Positions 11,378 to 22,357 of a stretch of DNA of 64,000 nucleotides are shown here, in pieces. The notes below the pieces were generated by a model, which made no database searches, was not told the DNA's origin, and saw only the letters and a list, made by a program, of their open reading frames with translations. The stretch is from the NCBI GenBank assembly GCA_036346405.1, contig CM070559.1:38849889-38913888 (forward strand), read 5' to 3'. A program made the translations under genes and the position numbers. The DNA comes from Phyllostachys edulis. Its lineage: Eukaryota; Streptophyta; Magnoliopsida; Poales; Poaceae. How positions within the stretch are numbered: the first letter of the stretch is position 1; each line of letters starts with the position of its first letter.

Positions 11378-12943
11378 TGTTGGAAATATGCCCTAGAGGC
11401 AATCATAGAGATGATTATATTTCCTTATGTTCATAATATTGGGTAAAATGTTATCTTGTTCCAAGAATAATATTGTTAATATTGATTATCAAGTATGTGA
11501 CTTGATTGTGAAACTCTATATTTCTGCAATAATTATTCTTATCGATCCTCGGTGGGAAACATATGAGGACACATATGAATAGATTAGCATATGTATTGGT
11601 TGATGACTATGTTTCACGGGTCATGGATATGGAGATATCAAACCAATAATACGGACACATGTTAGAGAACATGATGTTGGATTAGACCCACCTTGAGACA
11701 CTATTGAGATTGTTACGATTCTATGTGTCATTAGTTGGTCTCAAGCAATGTTGATGTATAATCCTTAGACACGAGATCGGCATGGTTTCCTACATATGTA
11801 ATAGCACTCTTAGGGGTTGCCAAACGCTACATAAATGAATCGGGTAGTTATAAAGATAGCTTTGGGTATGCTATGAAACATGCAGAGGAATGTATTTGGT
11901 CGGATATGGGATTTGCCCCTCCTAACATAATAGGAGAGATGTCTCTGGGCCCCTCGTTGTGGTCGGATAAAGAAAGTGCATGGCCATGCCACTAGTAGTC
12001 GAAGTGTTCGACGACGTGAAGTAATCCGACACTCGATTGAGAAAGTATTGAACAGTCCATGGATGACACAACATCTCACAGAGTTCAACCGGACATCGTG
12101 AGGCAAAGGGAGTATACACGAGTAGGTCGCTTAGTTCGAATCGATTCTGAATTTGGTCATATGGAATCTGAGTGGTTGTAGACTAGTCGAATGTAGTCAT
12201 AGGGTGGTCGTAACACAGTCGTGAGGAATTCTGAATGAGTCGTGACCTATCTGGCTGGTGCGTATAGAGATAGGACCTAGTCGTAAGTGATGAGGACCAG
12301 TCGTAGATCATATTGCATTAAGTTTAAATCCGATATAATTTGTGTGTATTCGAATCGTTATGTTACGCTAGGAGCCGCTTTTACTCGTGATCGGAAAGGG
12401 TTTCGAGTCACAACCGATTACGCATGAACCTATAGGGTTACACACTTAACGGGTTGGAACAAACCAGTTCGAATACGATTCAACAAACGTGTTCAGATAG
12501 GATCCGTCACGAGCACTATATAAGGAGATGCATGAGGCTGCTGGGCTCAACGCGTGAATCACCACCGAAACCCTAGCCACCATCTTCCTGAGAGCTCTAG
12601 CGTGCAACTTGGTGCTAGCACACCTGCGCATGGTTGTTCCTTCCCTAGACGTGTGGATCTGGTAGAGGCGCTCTTGTGTCAAGGCGCTTGAGGACGATCC
12701 GTGATCTTCCCAAGGAACTGTAGACGTTGCTGGAGGAGACGATCGACTCGTGAGGACGCTAGATGATCGACTACGACCACTACATCGACGTGCTCTACGT
12801 TGGACCAGGCTGCTCCAACCCTTCTTCTGTTGCTCTGTGCGTTTGGTGGTAACGATCTGTGATCATGTACTTGCTTGTCTTCTTGGTTTGTGTGGTAGAA
12901 TTTTTTGATTTGTAGCTATCGTAGCCTACCCCGTGGCCCAACA
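11378..12943 (+). repeat. copia 3' LTR
   Basis: 1566 bp from TGTTGG to CCCAACA, near-identical to 4878-6427 apart from its intact first 18 bases and small indels. TATA box TATATAAG at 12517-12524. Confidence 0.93.
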
Positions 12944-15291
12944 CATTCATAGTTGTTTGAGCAAATGAAGATAGTACCCTCATGGGGTTCTTCAGTTTGT
13001 CGATATCTTGAACTCGGTCCCACCACACCTTTTCGAGACGCTCGTCGTCGAAAACATCCCCTCTATCGGGAATGTCATTAGGGTGAGGAACCCGGGTACG
13101 AGATTTGAAGGCAGAAGATCCCACGACGGAAGACGGGCCGAAGAACTAAGAAGAGAAGTTGACATATCATTCGTCTTCTAATTCGGTAACACCAGCTCCT
13201 CCTTGGGGATCGGGAGGAACATCTACGACGACTTCTTTCCCAACGTGATGGCCTAACGATTCATCGCCTTGGCCTGGTGCCTCCGTAGCATCATACGCCA
13301 TTTTCACCTTAGCCTCTACGACCACCTCAGTGGTCGTACCCGCCTCAGCAAAAACGACTCCTTCCACCACTCGGACGGTGGACGACCCTTCGACCACTGC
13401 CACTGTTATTTCTTCGACTGCCGGAGAGATGGCAGTGGGTTCCTCGACAGGAACATCCTTGATGGTTAGAGGAGTCGGGCTAAGATCATAAAAAGGGAAA
13501 TACGTCAGATGGTAAAAAGCAAAAGGTAAATGTTGTTCTTACACTTTTGTCTTTCTACATACCTTCGTGTGCCAGACTTGATCTTGAATTTAAAAGAAAC
13601 CTTCCCTAAGGAAGATTTCTTCGACTTCTGCTCAACCACGTTTGGTTGAGACTCGAGTTGAGGAATGAGAACGGCCACGACCACGTCTGGTCGTGGGTCT
13701 TGAACGAGCACCACCACTCCTTGAGTTTCCTGGCTCTCCGGATGGTCGAGACTTGTCTCGACCACCTTAAGGGCAGCACTGCCCTCGACCACAGGCACTG
13801 CTGGTGCAGCAGTTTTCATTATAAAAGACATAAAACTCTTCTAGTTCTCCTTTTCTAGTCGCTTGACAAAGCCACGTGAAGCAGAAACTGTGAAAGTCTT
13901 ATTGTCATAATAGAAGGGTACCTTGATCTTGGGGGCTCTGAGATTGAGAGCATTGATGTTCACTTCGATCGTCCTTGCCTCTTTTGCGGCAGCCATGTTC
14001 ATAGCAAATTTCGCAAAGGGCGCGGTCGAAGTAGTAGTGCTCGAACTTGCGCCTCCCTTGTCGTCGACTTGCACGAGTCGACGCTTTTTGGCTGGAGGGG
14101 TATCGACTTGCTCCGCTGCCACGCCAACAACCATCAGTACGACTTCTTCGTCGTCCCAGCGGTTTTCCATGGCTACTTTCTGTAGAAATAAAAAAGAGAG
14201 ATATTACAAAGCAGTCGTAAGTTTTTCTACGACCATCACCTTGTCGTAAGATTTTCTATGACAACCCCCTGGTCGTAATCTTTTCTACGACCAGTACCTA
14301 GTCGTAAATTTTTCTACGACTACAAGATCCTAAAGATGAAATCAATTCTTGATTACCTTTAGGTGCTCCATCTTGTCATCTACAGACAGGACCGCCAAGA
14401 TTTGAGGAGCCACCACATTCTGTGGCAGGGATTTCTCACAGACGAGCTTGACCCGAGCGTCAATTTCCTCTTTCGAGAGGTCTATAGGAGCGAATAAACT
14501 TTCGATAAGCCAAGTCCAAAATTAACAGAAAGAAGGCTAAGGCTGGAAGTTTACTTACCCTCCTTGTAATCTTTGGTCGGGTCTTGCAGCCCCGGATACC
14601 TCCACATGGGATGAGCCCTCTTCTTTAGAGGGCTAATGCGGCGCGTGATGAAATCCTTCACCACGTACCATCCGGTAAGCCCCTATTCCTTCAAGTTTTT
14701 GATGGCTTCAATATAGGGGGCAATCTGACCGAGATCCTTGGGAGTCGAATCTTTGGAAGAATCCTTCTCGACTGGATTTTTGGCGAAGGAGAGGATGTCT
14801 TCACTGGTCGTCTCCCAGTAGAATCACCTCTTCTTCCATCCTGGCCATGATGACCGGGTGAACATCTGAATATACTCCTTCGACTTCCCGTCGTGGAGCT
14901 TCAGACTACAGCTATCGGCGACTCCAGCTAGCCTGGTCATTCCATAGAAGTACTGGAATAACTCCAAGTCGGCCGAAATCCCTAGGAAGGCATCGCACAA
15001 GTAAACGAACACGCCTAACATAGTGATGGAATTGGGAACAAGGTTCACCAACTCCACCCTGAAGTGTTCGAGTACGAAAGTGAGGAAAGGGTGAGCAGGC
15101 AATCGAAGGCCACACTCACAGAACGCCTGAAAGACGGGAATTTGCCCAATCTCCCTCGACAGCCAATGCTGCCCAGCAACCTCGATCCACTTCATGAACT
15201 TCCTCTTCGGGATCTTCTCGGTGGCGACCAAAGCCTTAATCTTGGTTGCATCCATCTTTGATTCGGCCCACTGGGAAGCAGTTCCAGCCAT
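12944..15291 (-). pseudogene. antisense extra ORF of Tat-type gypsy element (putative gypsy-type transposon domain)
   Basis: A decayed, intron-containing minus-strand gene between pol and the 3' LTR. The likely start is ATG 15289-15291, giving MAGTASQWAESKMDATKIKA; an upstream in-frame ATG at 15423 is too close to the TATA box. The first exon contains KRKFMKWIEVAGQHWLSREI and LPAHPFLTFVLEHFRVELVN, resembling the plant family annotated as 'putative gypsy type transposon' (PF04195). It has a stop at 14824-14826, then continues with TPKDLGQIAPYIEAIKNLKE and RRISPLKKRAHPMWRYPG to a GTAAGT donor near 14560. Later blocks at 14350-14490, 13841-14170, 13505-13831 and 13000-13403 are separated by intron-like sequence. 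The 3' end is cut by the copia element. Function of this family is unknown; the family call is from memory of its motifs. Confidence 0.78.
14216..14325. repeat. GTCGTA...TACGAC hairpin array in antisense-ORF intron
   Basis: Three to four units of about 36 bp, each GTCGTAA-TTTTTC-TACGAC-like. The unit is the same as in the LTR arrays of this element, although this position is intron-like and outside the LTR. Confidence 0.75.
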
Positions 15292-15430
15292 CTTTCTCAA
15301 GGATCGAACATTTGGATTTAGAAAGATTTCAGGAGGACGCTCGATTTGGTCGACGGCGGAGAGCGTGAGAGCTTGATGAACAGTGGGAGCGATTTTGGAA
15401 AAGGTAAAAAACCTAAGTCTCACCCACGGT

Positions 15431-15440
15431 GTATTTATAA
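15431..15440 (-). promoter_or_regulatory. TATA box for the antisense ORF
   Basis: Read on the minus strand, TTATAAATAC lies about 140 bp upstream of ATG 15291, leaving room for a start site about 30 bp downstream of the box. The second Tat-type element in the window has an equivalent minus-strand TATA (28984-28993) upstream of its antisense ORF. Confidence 0.6.
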
Positions 15441-15874
15441 CCGCACGCCTGAGTTAAAGACGTGTCGACTCAACAGTTGCCACCGCTTCGAGAACCGCTC
15501 CAACAGACAGGTCTGTGAGAGTTGATTGAGATTCTTAAATTTGTCTCCTCGAGAAAACTGAGTCTTTCTTTACACCTCAAGCGAAATTACCTTCTTGACC
15601 AAGTCTTTTTCTGGTCAAATACAACAGCAATTGGAAAGGTTTTGCTTCCGACTACAGTACTACGACCACTTGGTGATCGTAAGATCTCCTACGACCACCT
15701 TGTAAGTCGTAAGGTTTTTTACAACCTTCTTGACTAAGTCAATTTCTACCCAAATGAAACACCGGTCAAATAGTTTTTCCTTCGACCACCATTCTACGAC
15801 CACCTACTGGTCGTAAGATCATATACAGCTCCTTTTCCAAATAAGTTATTTTCACTTGAAGCTGGAGGGCTAGA

Positions 15875-16640
15875 TGACGAGGATCTAATAATCCTCATTT
15901 AATTATTTATCTGTAATTCATATTATGGATAATAATACCGTCATATGATTCTTGAGTATACCCCTTAATATTCATAAGGGAGAACCTGGAGGTCGTAAGT
16001 TCTTCTACGACTACCCCATAGTCGTAAGTCCTTTTGTGACTATCCCATAGTCGTAAGCCTTTCTACGACAATGCTCTGATCGTAAGTTCTCCTACGACCA
16101 GTTTGTGGTCGTAAGCTCTTCTACGACCAGTCCCTAGTCGATGGGGCTTACAGACATGTGGGCCTAGTCGACCAGAGAGTCTTTCGCACCATATCTAAAG
16201 ATATGGGCAGTAAACTACGCTGTTATTCTCTAGAATAATGGCACGATTTAACTCTCTGTCATGGTGATAATTGCCTCGCGACGTGGGAACGTTACTACTC
16301 CCACAATAATCTCCTGTAACAGCTCCATCATCTGAAGCATTAAGGCGCCATTTGGACTGGAGGAACAGTAGCACGCTCTGAGTACTGTATAAAAGGCATA
16401 ATCATCAAAAGGAGTAGGAGGGAGGAATCAGGAGCACAAGACGCCTCACTCGAGTTTTTCTCTTGATCTTGTAATCCAGCATACTCAATACATACACACA
16501 GAAGTAGGGTTGTCATTCTTTCCGGAGAAGGCCCGAACCTGTATAAAAATCCCCGTGTCGCCTCTCTCTACATGATTTGAGTCTTGGAGACCCCCCGAAT
16601 CAAACAATCTTTACGTAAGCTCGGTTTTAAAACACCGACA
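15875..16640 (+). repeat. 3' LTR of the outer gypsy element
   Basis: 766 bp from TGACGAGG to CACCGACA, the plus-strand counterpart of the solo LTR. It is preceded by a purine-rich GAAGCTGGAGGGCTAGA tract (15858-15874), as expected of a 3' LTR. It contains a GTCGTA hairpin array (15990-16145) and the TATA box TATAAAAG (16388-16395). Confidence 0.9.
16388..16395 (+). promoter_or_regulatory. TATA box of gypsy LTR
   Basis: TATAAAAG in the R-upstream part of the LTR, about 250 bp before its end. Confidence 0.65.
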
Positions 16641-17922
16641 ACCCTTGTCTTTAGTTCTTCACCCAGTAAGATTGCTATAGTAGTAGTGGTAGAATTTGAA
16701 CTCCCAATGTCTTTAGCAAACATTTCGGTTTGTTTCGAATCTGTACTACAACAACATCGCAAGATGCAGCAGGACAAGTACTATTACAACGATGCTAAAA
16801 GAAGTTCTGTGTTTGCTGCGAGGGGTTAGAAACTCTGATAATTAAGGCTTTCTAGGAGTTAAGTTGGCCTCATACGTGCTTGATTGGAGTAATACTACTA
16901 CTATTACTATCTAGGGTGAACATGAAATCATGTCGTCATTTTATGTGGTACTAAACTTCCCATATTCCAAATCACATAAAATCATGCCATCATTTGTTAG
17001 GAAGGGAAACAAACGGTTCACTAAGGGTTCGCGGCATGGTAAAAACACTCTGTCATGCTGCTGTCCCAAGAAGCTTTCATGCATCATCTTACTCATTAGC
17101 TCAAAGGCACGATCAAAGTTGCCCCATTTTACATTACCCATCAATCAGCATAAGAACTAAATAAAATGGTTCACTAGGCTCTTTGCATACCATCTGGGAA
17201 TTCCTAGAGTAGTCACAGTGCCGAGAATTCTGGAGGCATTGTCGGTATGACAGATCATGCAGCAAGGGACATCACGACGTTATGACAAGCGTCTCGGAGG
17301 AGGAGGTCGGCGTTGGCCTAAACCCTTAATGAGTGTCTCTTACCTAGAGTGGTCCATGTGGTACTAAACTTCACACATTTCAAGTCACATGAAATCATGA
17401 AACCCTAATTTCTGAAACCTAAAACCCTAATTTTCGAGACCCAAACCCTTAATTTTTGAGATATTTTCAGAACATATGAAATTATGAAAAATATTACACA
17501 ATAAATTCCATTGTGTAAAGAGCCTTTAAAAAAATTCAGAATGTTTGGACCTCATTTTTTATATTAAAAAATTCTTACAAACAATATACTTAAATGAATT
17601 TTTGAGAAAAATTCATAACAAATATTTTTAAAAAAATTACACAAGTAAATGCACTATGTCAGGAGGCTCCACAAAAAATTTCATAATTTGTGGAGCTCAT
17701 TTGCTATATTTAAAAATTCTTAAAAAAATATACATAAATAATTTTTTTAAAAAAAAATTGCTACGGTTGGCCGTTGAGCAACCGGCGCTACAGTAGCTTG
17801 CCGCACGTCAGCGCGCGGTGGCAACGGGAATTCCTCTCATCGCCTGTTCCTCTTGGCCTTCTCCTTCGCCTTCTCCTTCCTCCGCTTCCCTCCACTTGAC
17901 GCGAACCACGCCGGTGACGTCC
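16641..17922. other. intergenic stretch upstream of the COG3 relic
   Basis: No gene recognised. It holds an imperfect direct repeat of about 45 bp (16943-16986 and 17356-17399, both with ATGTGGTACTAAACTTC), a degenerate telomere-like patch (17399-17457), an AT-rich tract (17460-17760), and a CT-rich segment (17840-17890) that looks like the 5' UTR of the COG3 relic. Confidence 0.6.
17399..17457 (+). repeat. degenerate telomere-like / telo-box cluster
   Basis: Three imperfect copies of AAACCCTAA within 59 bp. AAACCCTAA is both the plant telomere unit and the telo-box found in promoters of housekeeping genes; the position about 470-520 bp before the COG3 ATG fits the second reading, but the copies are imperfect. 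Confidence 0.5.
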
Positions 17923-20900
17923 ATGGCGACGACGGCGTCCTCCCTGCCTGAGTCGAAAGCCGCCACCAAGAGCTACAAATTGGCATCCGGGTGGGACAAG
18001 GTCGGTCCCCGCCTCCGCGGCCCCCCTCGTCGGACCGGTGCGATCAACAATTTGGTGGATCTGATCTGAGGTCTTGTTTATTTCCCTTTTCTGTTGCAGA
18101 AGGCGCCCCTCACGGAGCAGCAGAATGCCGCGATCGCCGCGCTCTCGCACGCCGTGGCCGAGCGGCCGTTCCGGGCCAATCTGGTGAGACGCGCTGCATC
18201 TCAGAATTGTATGCTTGTTCCGTTGTTCGTACTACGCGTCGTTACTTGAGATGGCAAGCGTTGTGATCTCGTGGGCGGCATCGTAATTTGGTTTGCTTTG
18301 TGCTTTCCTATGCTTTGGCTGCACTGGAATCTCGTCAATTTGGTTTTTATTTGACGAATCAGTGATATATATTTCATCAGTAGTAATACAGCGTACATAC
18401 TTGGCAGTGCACGGGTTTGGTGAATTTATATGAATTTATAGTTTTTTTTTTGTTGCGATTGTTGTGACATTATTAGCTCATGCGTTTCAATCTAGCTAGT
18501 ATTAGATTTGCTGATGTTTGAAATTTTATCTGGGTGTCAAATGGGTTTAAGTGTGCGCATTTGCCCTTGGGGTAATCTCATTGTATGGCTGCTTGTAACT
18601 CGATAGTAGGGTGTACTCTCAGTACACACACAACCATTTTTATTTTCCCTTTTTTGGGTTTACATTAGTAGTGGATGCATTGCATTGGCATTGAGGTCGT
18701 TTAAAATGTATTTCTGGGTGTTATATCAGGAAGATGGAGGTGCGGTTGTGCCAGAAAAAGAGCCTGATTTGGAGGAGGCGGATACAATGGAGAATTTTGG
18801 AGTCGCATTTTTGCCTTTTCCATATGCTGTATGTTCAATCTTACAGGATAAAAGGTAACATATTTCTGCAGATTGAGCTAATACTTTTGTTATCACCTGT
18901 AGTTCTACCCATGGTTTGCTGAATTGGAATCAGCTATGAAATCTGAGGTTTGTGCATAGTCTATTCTTCAGTTAGTGATGGACAACTTGCGATGACTTAG
19001 TGAGTTCTCACCTCTAGTTTTTTGGCAGATGGAGGAAAAGTATCGTCTCTATGAAAGTACATTAGAGGAACGTGTTAACACTTGCGATGGTATCCTTCAA
19101 CAAGCATGCCTACAAACCCTTCTGTCGGTTTATGTTGAAGAAATTTTATAAGGAACATATGCATTCTATTCCTTTCAGTTTAACCTTACGTACCTCCATT
19201 CAGGTGGATGACACACTGAACTTATTTGAAGAACTACAATCCTTGCACTCGAGTGTTTCCATAAAGACAAAAACTTTGCATGATGCTTGCGACCAACTTG
19301 TATGCCCCTTTAACTCATTCTTGTGGTTACTTTTTGACTTCTCTTTGGAATTAACTATCCATAGTGAAATTTCCACTTGCGCTTACAAATTTCCACTATT
19401 CTTTAAGAGTGTCTTCAATATCATCGAAATTTGACAGATTACATGCCTTGTATGCCTCTTGCCTTATGGTCAACTTGAGTATCATGTTAATGATATGATT
19501 ATTAGTATATTTTGTAGCACTCCTTGCTGCATCAACTAAGATATCTTTTTTTAACAAAAAAAATTACAAAATTCATTGATATTTTGAACAATTGATTGTA
19601 AGGGGACTATTGATATACAGTTTCTGCATTGATCCTTAATTCCTTATGGAGTATTATGCATAAAATTCACATTATGAATTATGCAATTAATATAAACTAC
19701 TATGTTTTTTAACTACGTGGGTAAGGATGGCATAGGGACTCAATCCAAATTAGGTTGTTGGCAAAGTCCACTAGGAAGGCGTAGTTTTCTGACACTGGGT
19801 AGAAAATTTAGAAAACAAACTAATACATTCTCTTTTGTTTTTCAGTGACTATATTCTCATCTAACAAACATGCTTCATATCATGTACTAGATGTAGGCGT
19901 AAGTTTCCTTTTTAACTATCTTGTTGTTTTGTTCAGTTCACACGAGAGCATCCTTCACCAAATGGTGACATTCGGATATTATCTGTAGTGTTGCCGACAA
20001 GTGAATCTTTTGAATCATGTTCCATTTCTGTTTGAATAAGCTGATAAATACCTATTTCCATTTTTGAGGCCTCAACTAGCTTTTATTCTCAAACTATGAA
20101 CATTGGAAATGAACAGTTTCTCCCACTGTTGAAACGGCTTGATGATTGCATCTCGTAAGCAGTTGTTGCATAATAATGCTCTGTGTTTAGTTTTCTGTGA
20201 TGAGATTTATGGAGCTCATGAGTATCCTCTTTTGGTGGTTATAGATATGTTGAAAATAATCCACAATATGCTGAATCTGCTGTTTACTTGGTCAAGTTTC
20301 GCCAACTTCAGGTAAAAGGACTACTTGTGATGCGAATTACTATATTACATTTATAGTTGTAATGAATTAGAGCACCTAACCTGATAATTATGTGTTTCTT
20401 GTATTGTAGTCTCGGGCATTAGGTATGATTCGGTCCAAGGATAGAAAACCCGTTACCAGGTAAAATCATGCTCGGAGGCCGGTAACGGTTACCGGCCTGT
20501 AACCGGAAATCTTGGGAAAAACTCGGTCGAATTTCGTCTGAATAAATTTGAATTTGGGATGTAACCGTCGGAATTTTGAATTTGAATTTGGAGTTTTCCG
20601 GATGGTATTTGGAATCCCGGTTCCCACCCGTAAGTCCGGTTACCGTATGCAGTAACCGGCCGGGTTTTTTCCCCCCTGATTTGGTCACACGTCCTGTCAA
20701 TACTGAAAGCAGCTTCATCCCAGGTGATTTTCAGTTGCATTTGATAGGTAAAAGTGACGTAACTAATGGTTGCTAGATAATAACTTGACTTGTTCGCAGG
20801 TTCAAGCTGCAATTCGAGGCAGTGGATCTGGCAAAAATGTTGTTACAGAGGGTGTGGAAGCATCTCTTATCTATGTTCGTTTTAAGGCTGCAGCTGGAGA

Positions 20901-21328
20901 GGTGTAATTTTTCATTAAATGATTTATACTTTATACTTTATAGAAAAGTTTAAACGAACTATAGATACTTGCTCTTATATCAAGCAAGCTCTAGTAGTAC
21001 TAGTATCTCGTAGTTGTAATTCTGTTGCTTCTGATTCTTGTTTTCCAGCTAAAACCGATCTTAGGTGAGATTGAAAGTAGATCTTCTAGGAAAGAATATG
21101 TGCAGATTCTTTCAGAATGCCATAGTTTGTTTTGTGAGCAGAGGTTGTACTTGGTAAGTTGAAATGATATTTAACTTTGCTCTCTGTTTTGACCTCAACT
21201 TGGCTATTTCCTATCACTTATGATATCACTTCTAGATACGAGGCATGGTGCAGCAACGAATTTCTGAGTTTGCTAGAAAAGAGGCCTTGCCTTCTTTAAC
21301 AAGGTCTGGATGTGCCTATTTGATGGAG
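17923..21328 (+). pseudogene. COG3: COG3 relic, 5' exon block (12 exons seen)
   Basis: Exons read at 17923-18000, 18100-18183, 18730-18828, 18903-18947, 19029-19103, 19204-19299, 20069-20154, 20245-20311, 20410-20435 plus 20687-20723 (split by MITE), 20800-20901, 21049-21153 and 21236-21328. ATG 17923 is the first in-frame ATG, and all phases agree. Oddities: exon 3 ends in a sequence (NFGVAFLPFPYA) unlike other plant COG3, where ALLVNTNQ-type residues are expected; exon 5 ends at CAA followed by GCATGC, a GC donor instead of GT; and the exon expected after DACDQL (the LIEKQRLIEF region) is not visible between 19300 and 20068. Confidence 0.88.
20436..20678 (-). mobile_element. hAT-type MITE inserted in a COG3 exon
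   Basis: A 243-bp GC-rich insertion lies between AUG-side codons SRALGMIRS and HVLSILKAASSQ. Without it and the duplicated target, the exon is exactly 63 nt and in frame. It is flanked by ATTCGGTC (20428-20435) and ATTTGGTC (20679-20686), an 8-bp duplication with one mismatch, the length typical of hAT elements. The ends are CAAGGATAG and, on the opposite strand, CAGGGGGGA. The body is full of GGTTACCGG motifs and is the inverse of the copy at 36062-36299. It has no coding capacity and introduces an in-frame stop within about 10 codons. Confidence 0.87.
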
Positions 21329-21436
21329 GTAACTCTAATCATCCTATTTTGATTTCATTTGTGCAGTGATTTTTTTTTGGGGTTTATGTTTAGGAGTAAT
21401 ACTGATCGCACTAGTACTGTCTGATAAGAGAGGAGT

Positions 21437-22040
21437 CGGTGCAGAAACTGAAACACCGAAATCCTCAAGTAGCCACCGAAGTCAGGTGATCTTCAGCTGT
21501 CAATGATGCCATGGCTCTCAACTCAGCCTTAGCACTCGAGCGGGAAACGACAGTCTGCTTCTTGGTCTTCCAAGCAATCAGAGAGGAATCAAAGAAAACA
21601 CAATAGGCAGAAAGAGACCGGCAATCAGAATAATCGCTAGCCTAGGTCACATCAGAGTACGCCTAAAGCTATAGAGAACTGGAGCGAGGAAAGAAAATAC
21701 GACGAGTGATGGTCCCGCGAAGATATCGCAGAACACGAAGGTGACTGCAGTGGAGCTGAGTGGGAGCAGAGACGAACTGACTCAGGATGTGAACTGTGTG
21801 AGAAATATCAGGTTGAGTGATCTTAAGGTAGACGAGGCTCCCGACAAGGTGGCGGTAGCGAGTGGGGTCCTCAAGAGGTTCACCATCAGTAAGCCGAAGG
21901 TGAACACCAAGCTCTATAGGAGTATCCACCATGCGCTGATCAGTAAGACAAGTGATGCGCTGATCAGTAAGACAAGTGCAAGCAAGGATATCCTGAATGT
22001 ACTACTTCTGGGAGAGGTAGTAGCCCTGATGCTTGCAGGA
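21437..22040 (-). pseudogene. Ty1/copia RT-RNase H fragment
   Basis: Minus-strand fragment related to the copia element at 37144-42271. It carries RYRHLVGSLVYLKITQPDIS and HTVHILSQFVSAPTQLHCSH (about 21735-21870), the RT-RNase H junction region. It has no LTRs, and both ends are abrupt. It lies in the COG3 intron after exon 21236-21328. A short tandem duplication (CTGATCAGTAAGACAAGTG) occurs near 21937-21975. Confidence 0.8.
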
Positions 22041-22357
22041 GTACTGTTTATGTTCTGGATTACATTTGCTTTCATTATAATATTATATATACTCTGTTGA
22101 TGCTTGTTTTCTAAAACTATTTGTCACAACCGGTACCGGAACGTAGATTGTAGGCGTGAGATACAGGCGGCTTAGGCCGGTATCCTTGCGCAGGGGCTGT
22201 GCTGGTGGTTTGGTTGGGGTAGGAGCAGAAGCATGTAGATGGAGGAGGGAGGCGCAAGAGATAGGGGGAGGAGAATAAACGTGGTAGGAAGCTATAGATA
22301 ATCTCTGGCTTCCTCAATAGCAATTTGTCGTGTCCTTTAAATAGCTCAGGACTTACT
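22041..22357. other. unassigned intron sequence
   Basis: Between the copia fragment and the chromovirus LTR. I recognise nothing here; it contains purine-rich GGAGGAGGGAGG-like runs. Confidence 0.5.

Larger units (their letters stand above)
4878..12943 (+). mobile_element. defective full-span Ty1/copia retrotransposon
   Basis: Two direct LTRs (4878-6427 and 11378-12943) flank a PBS, gag, protease, integrase, RT, a truncated RNase H and a polypurine tract, in copia order. Coding frames are broken by stops and an RNase H deletion, so it is not autonomous. The 5' LTR lacks the first 18 bases seen in the 3' LTR (TGTTGGAAATATG...), and no TSD can be matched. A small deletion at the left junction is the simplest reading. 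The element sits in the 3' region of the outer gypsy element; its right edge abuts the antisense ORF. Confidence 0.92.
1..16640 (+). mobile_element. Ty3/gypsy (Tat-type) retrotransposon, 5' part outside window, interrupted twice
   Basis: The left 16.6 kb is one decayed Ty3/gypsy element entered partway through pol. Protease-RT linker, RT, RNase H and integrase run on the plus strand to about 4166. They are followed by a non-coding tandem-repeat region, an antisense extra ORF, and a plus-oriented LTR at 15875-16640, the order known for Tat-lineage (RIRE2-like) elements. Removing the solo LTR (2999-3787) and the copia element (4878-12943) leaves a collinear element. The 5' LTR, gag and most of the protease lie outside the window, so the element's own TSD cannot be tested. 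Lineage assignment is inferred from architecture and the antisense ORF type. Confidence 0.85.
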
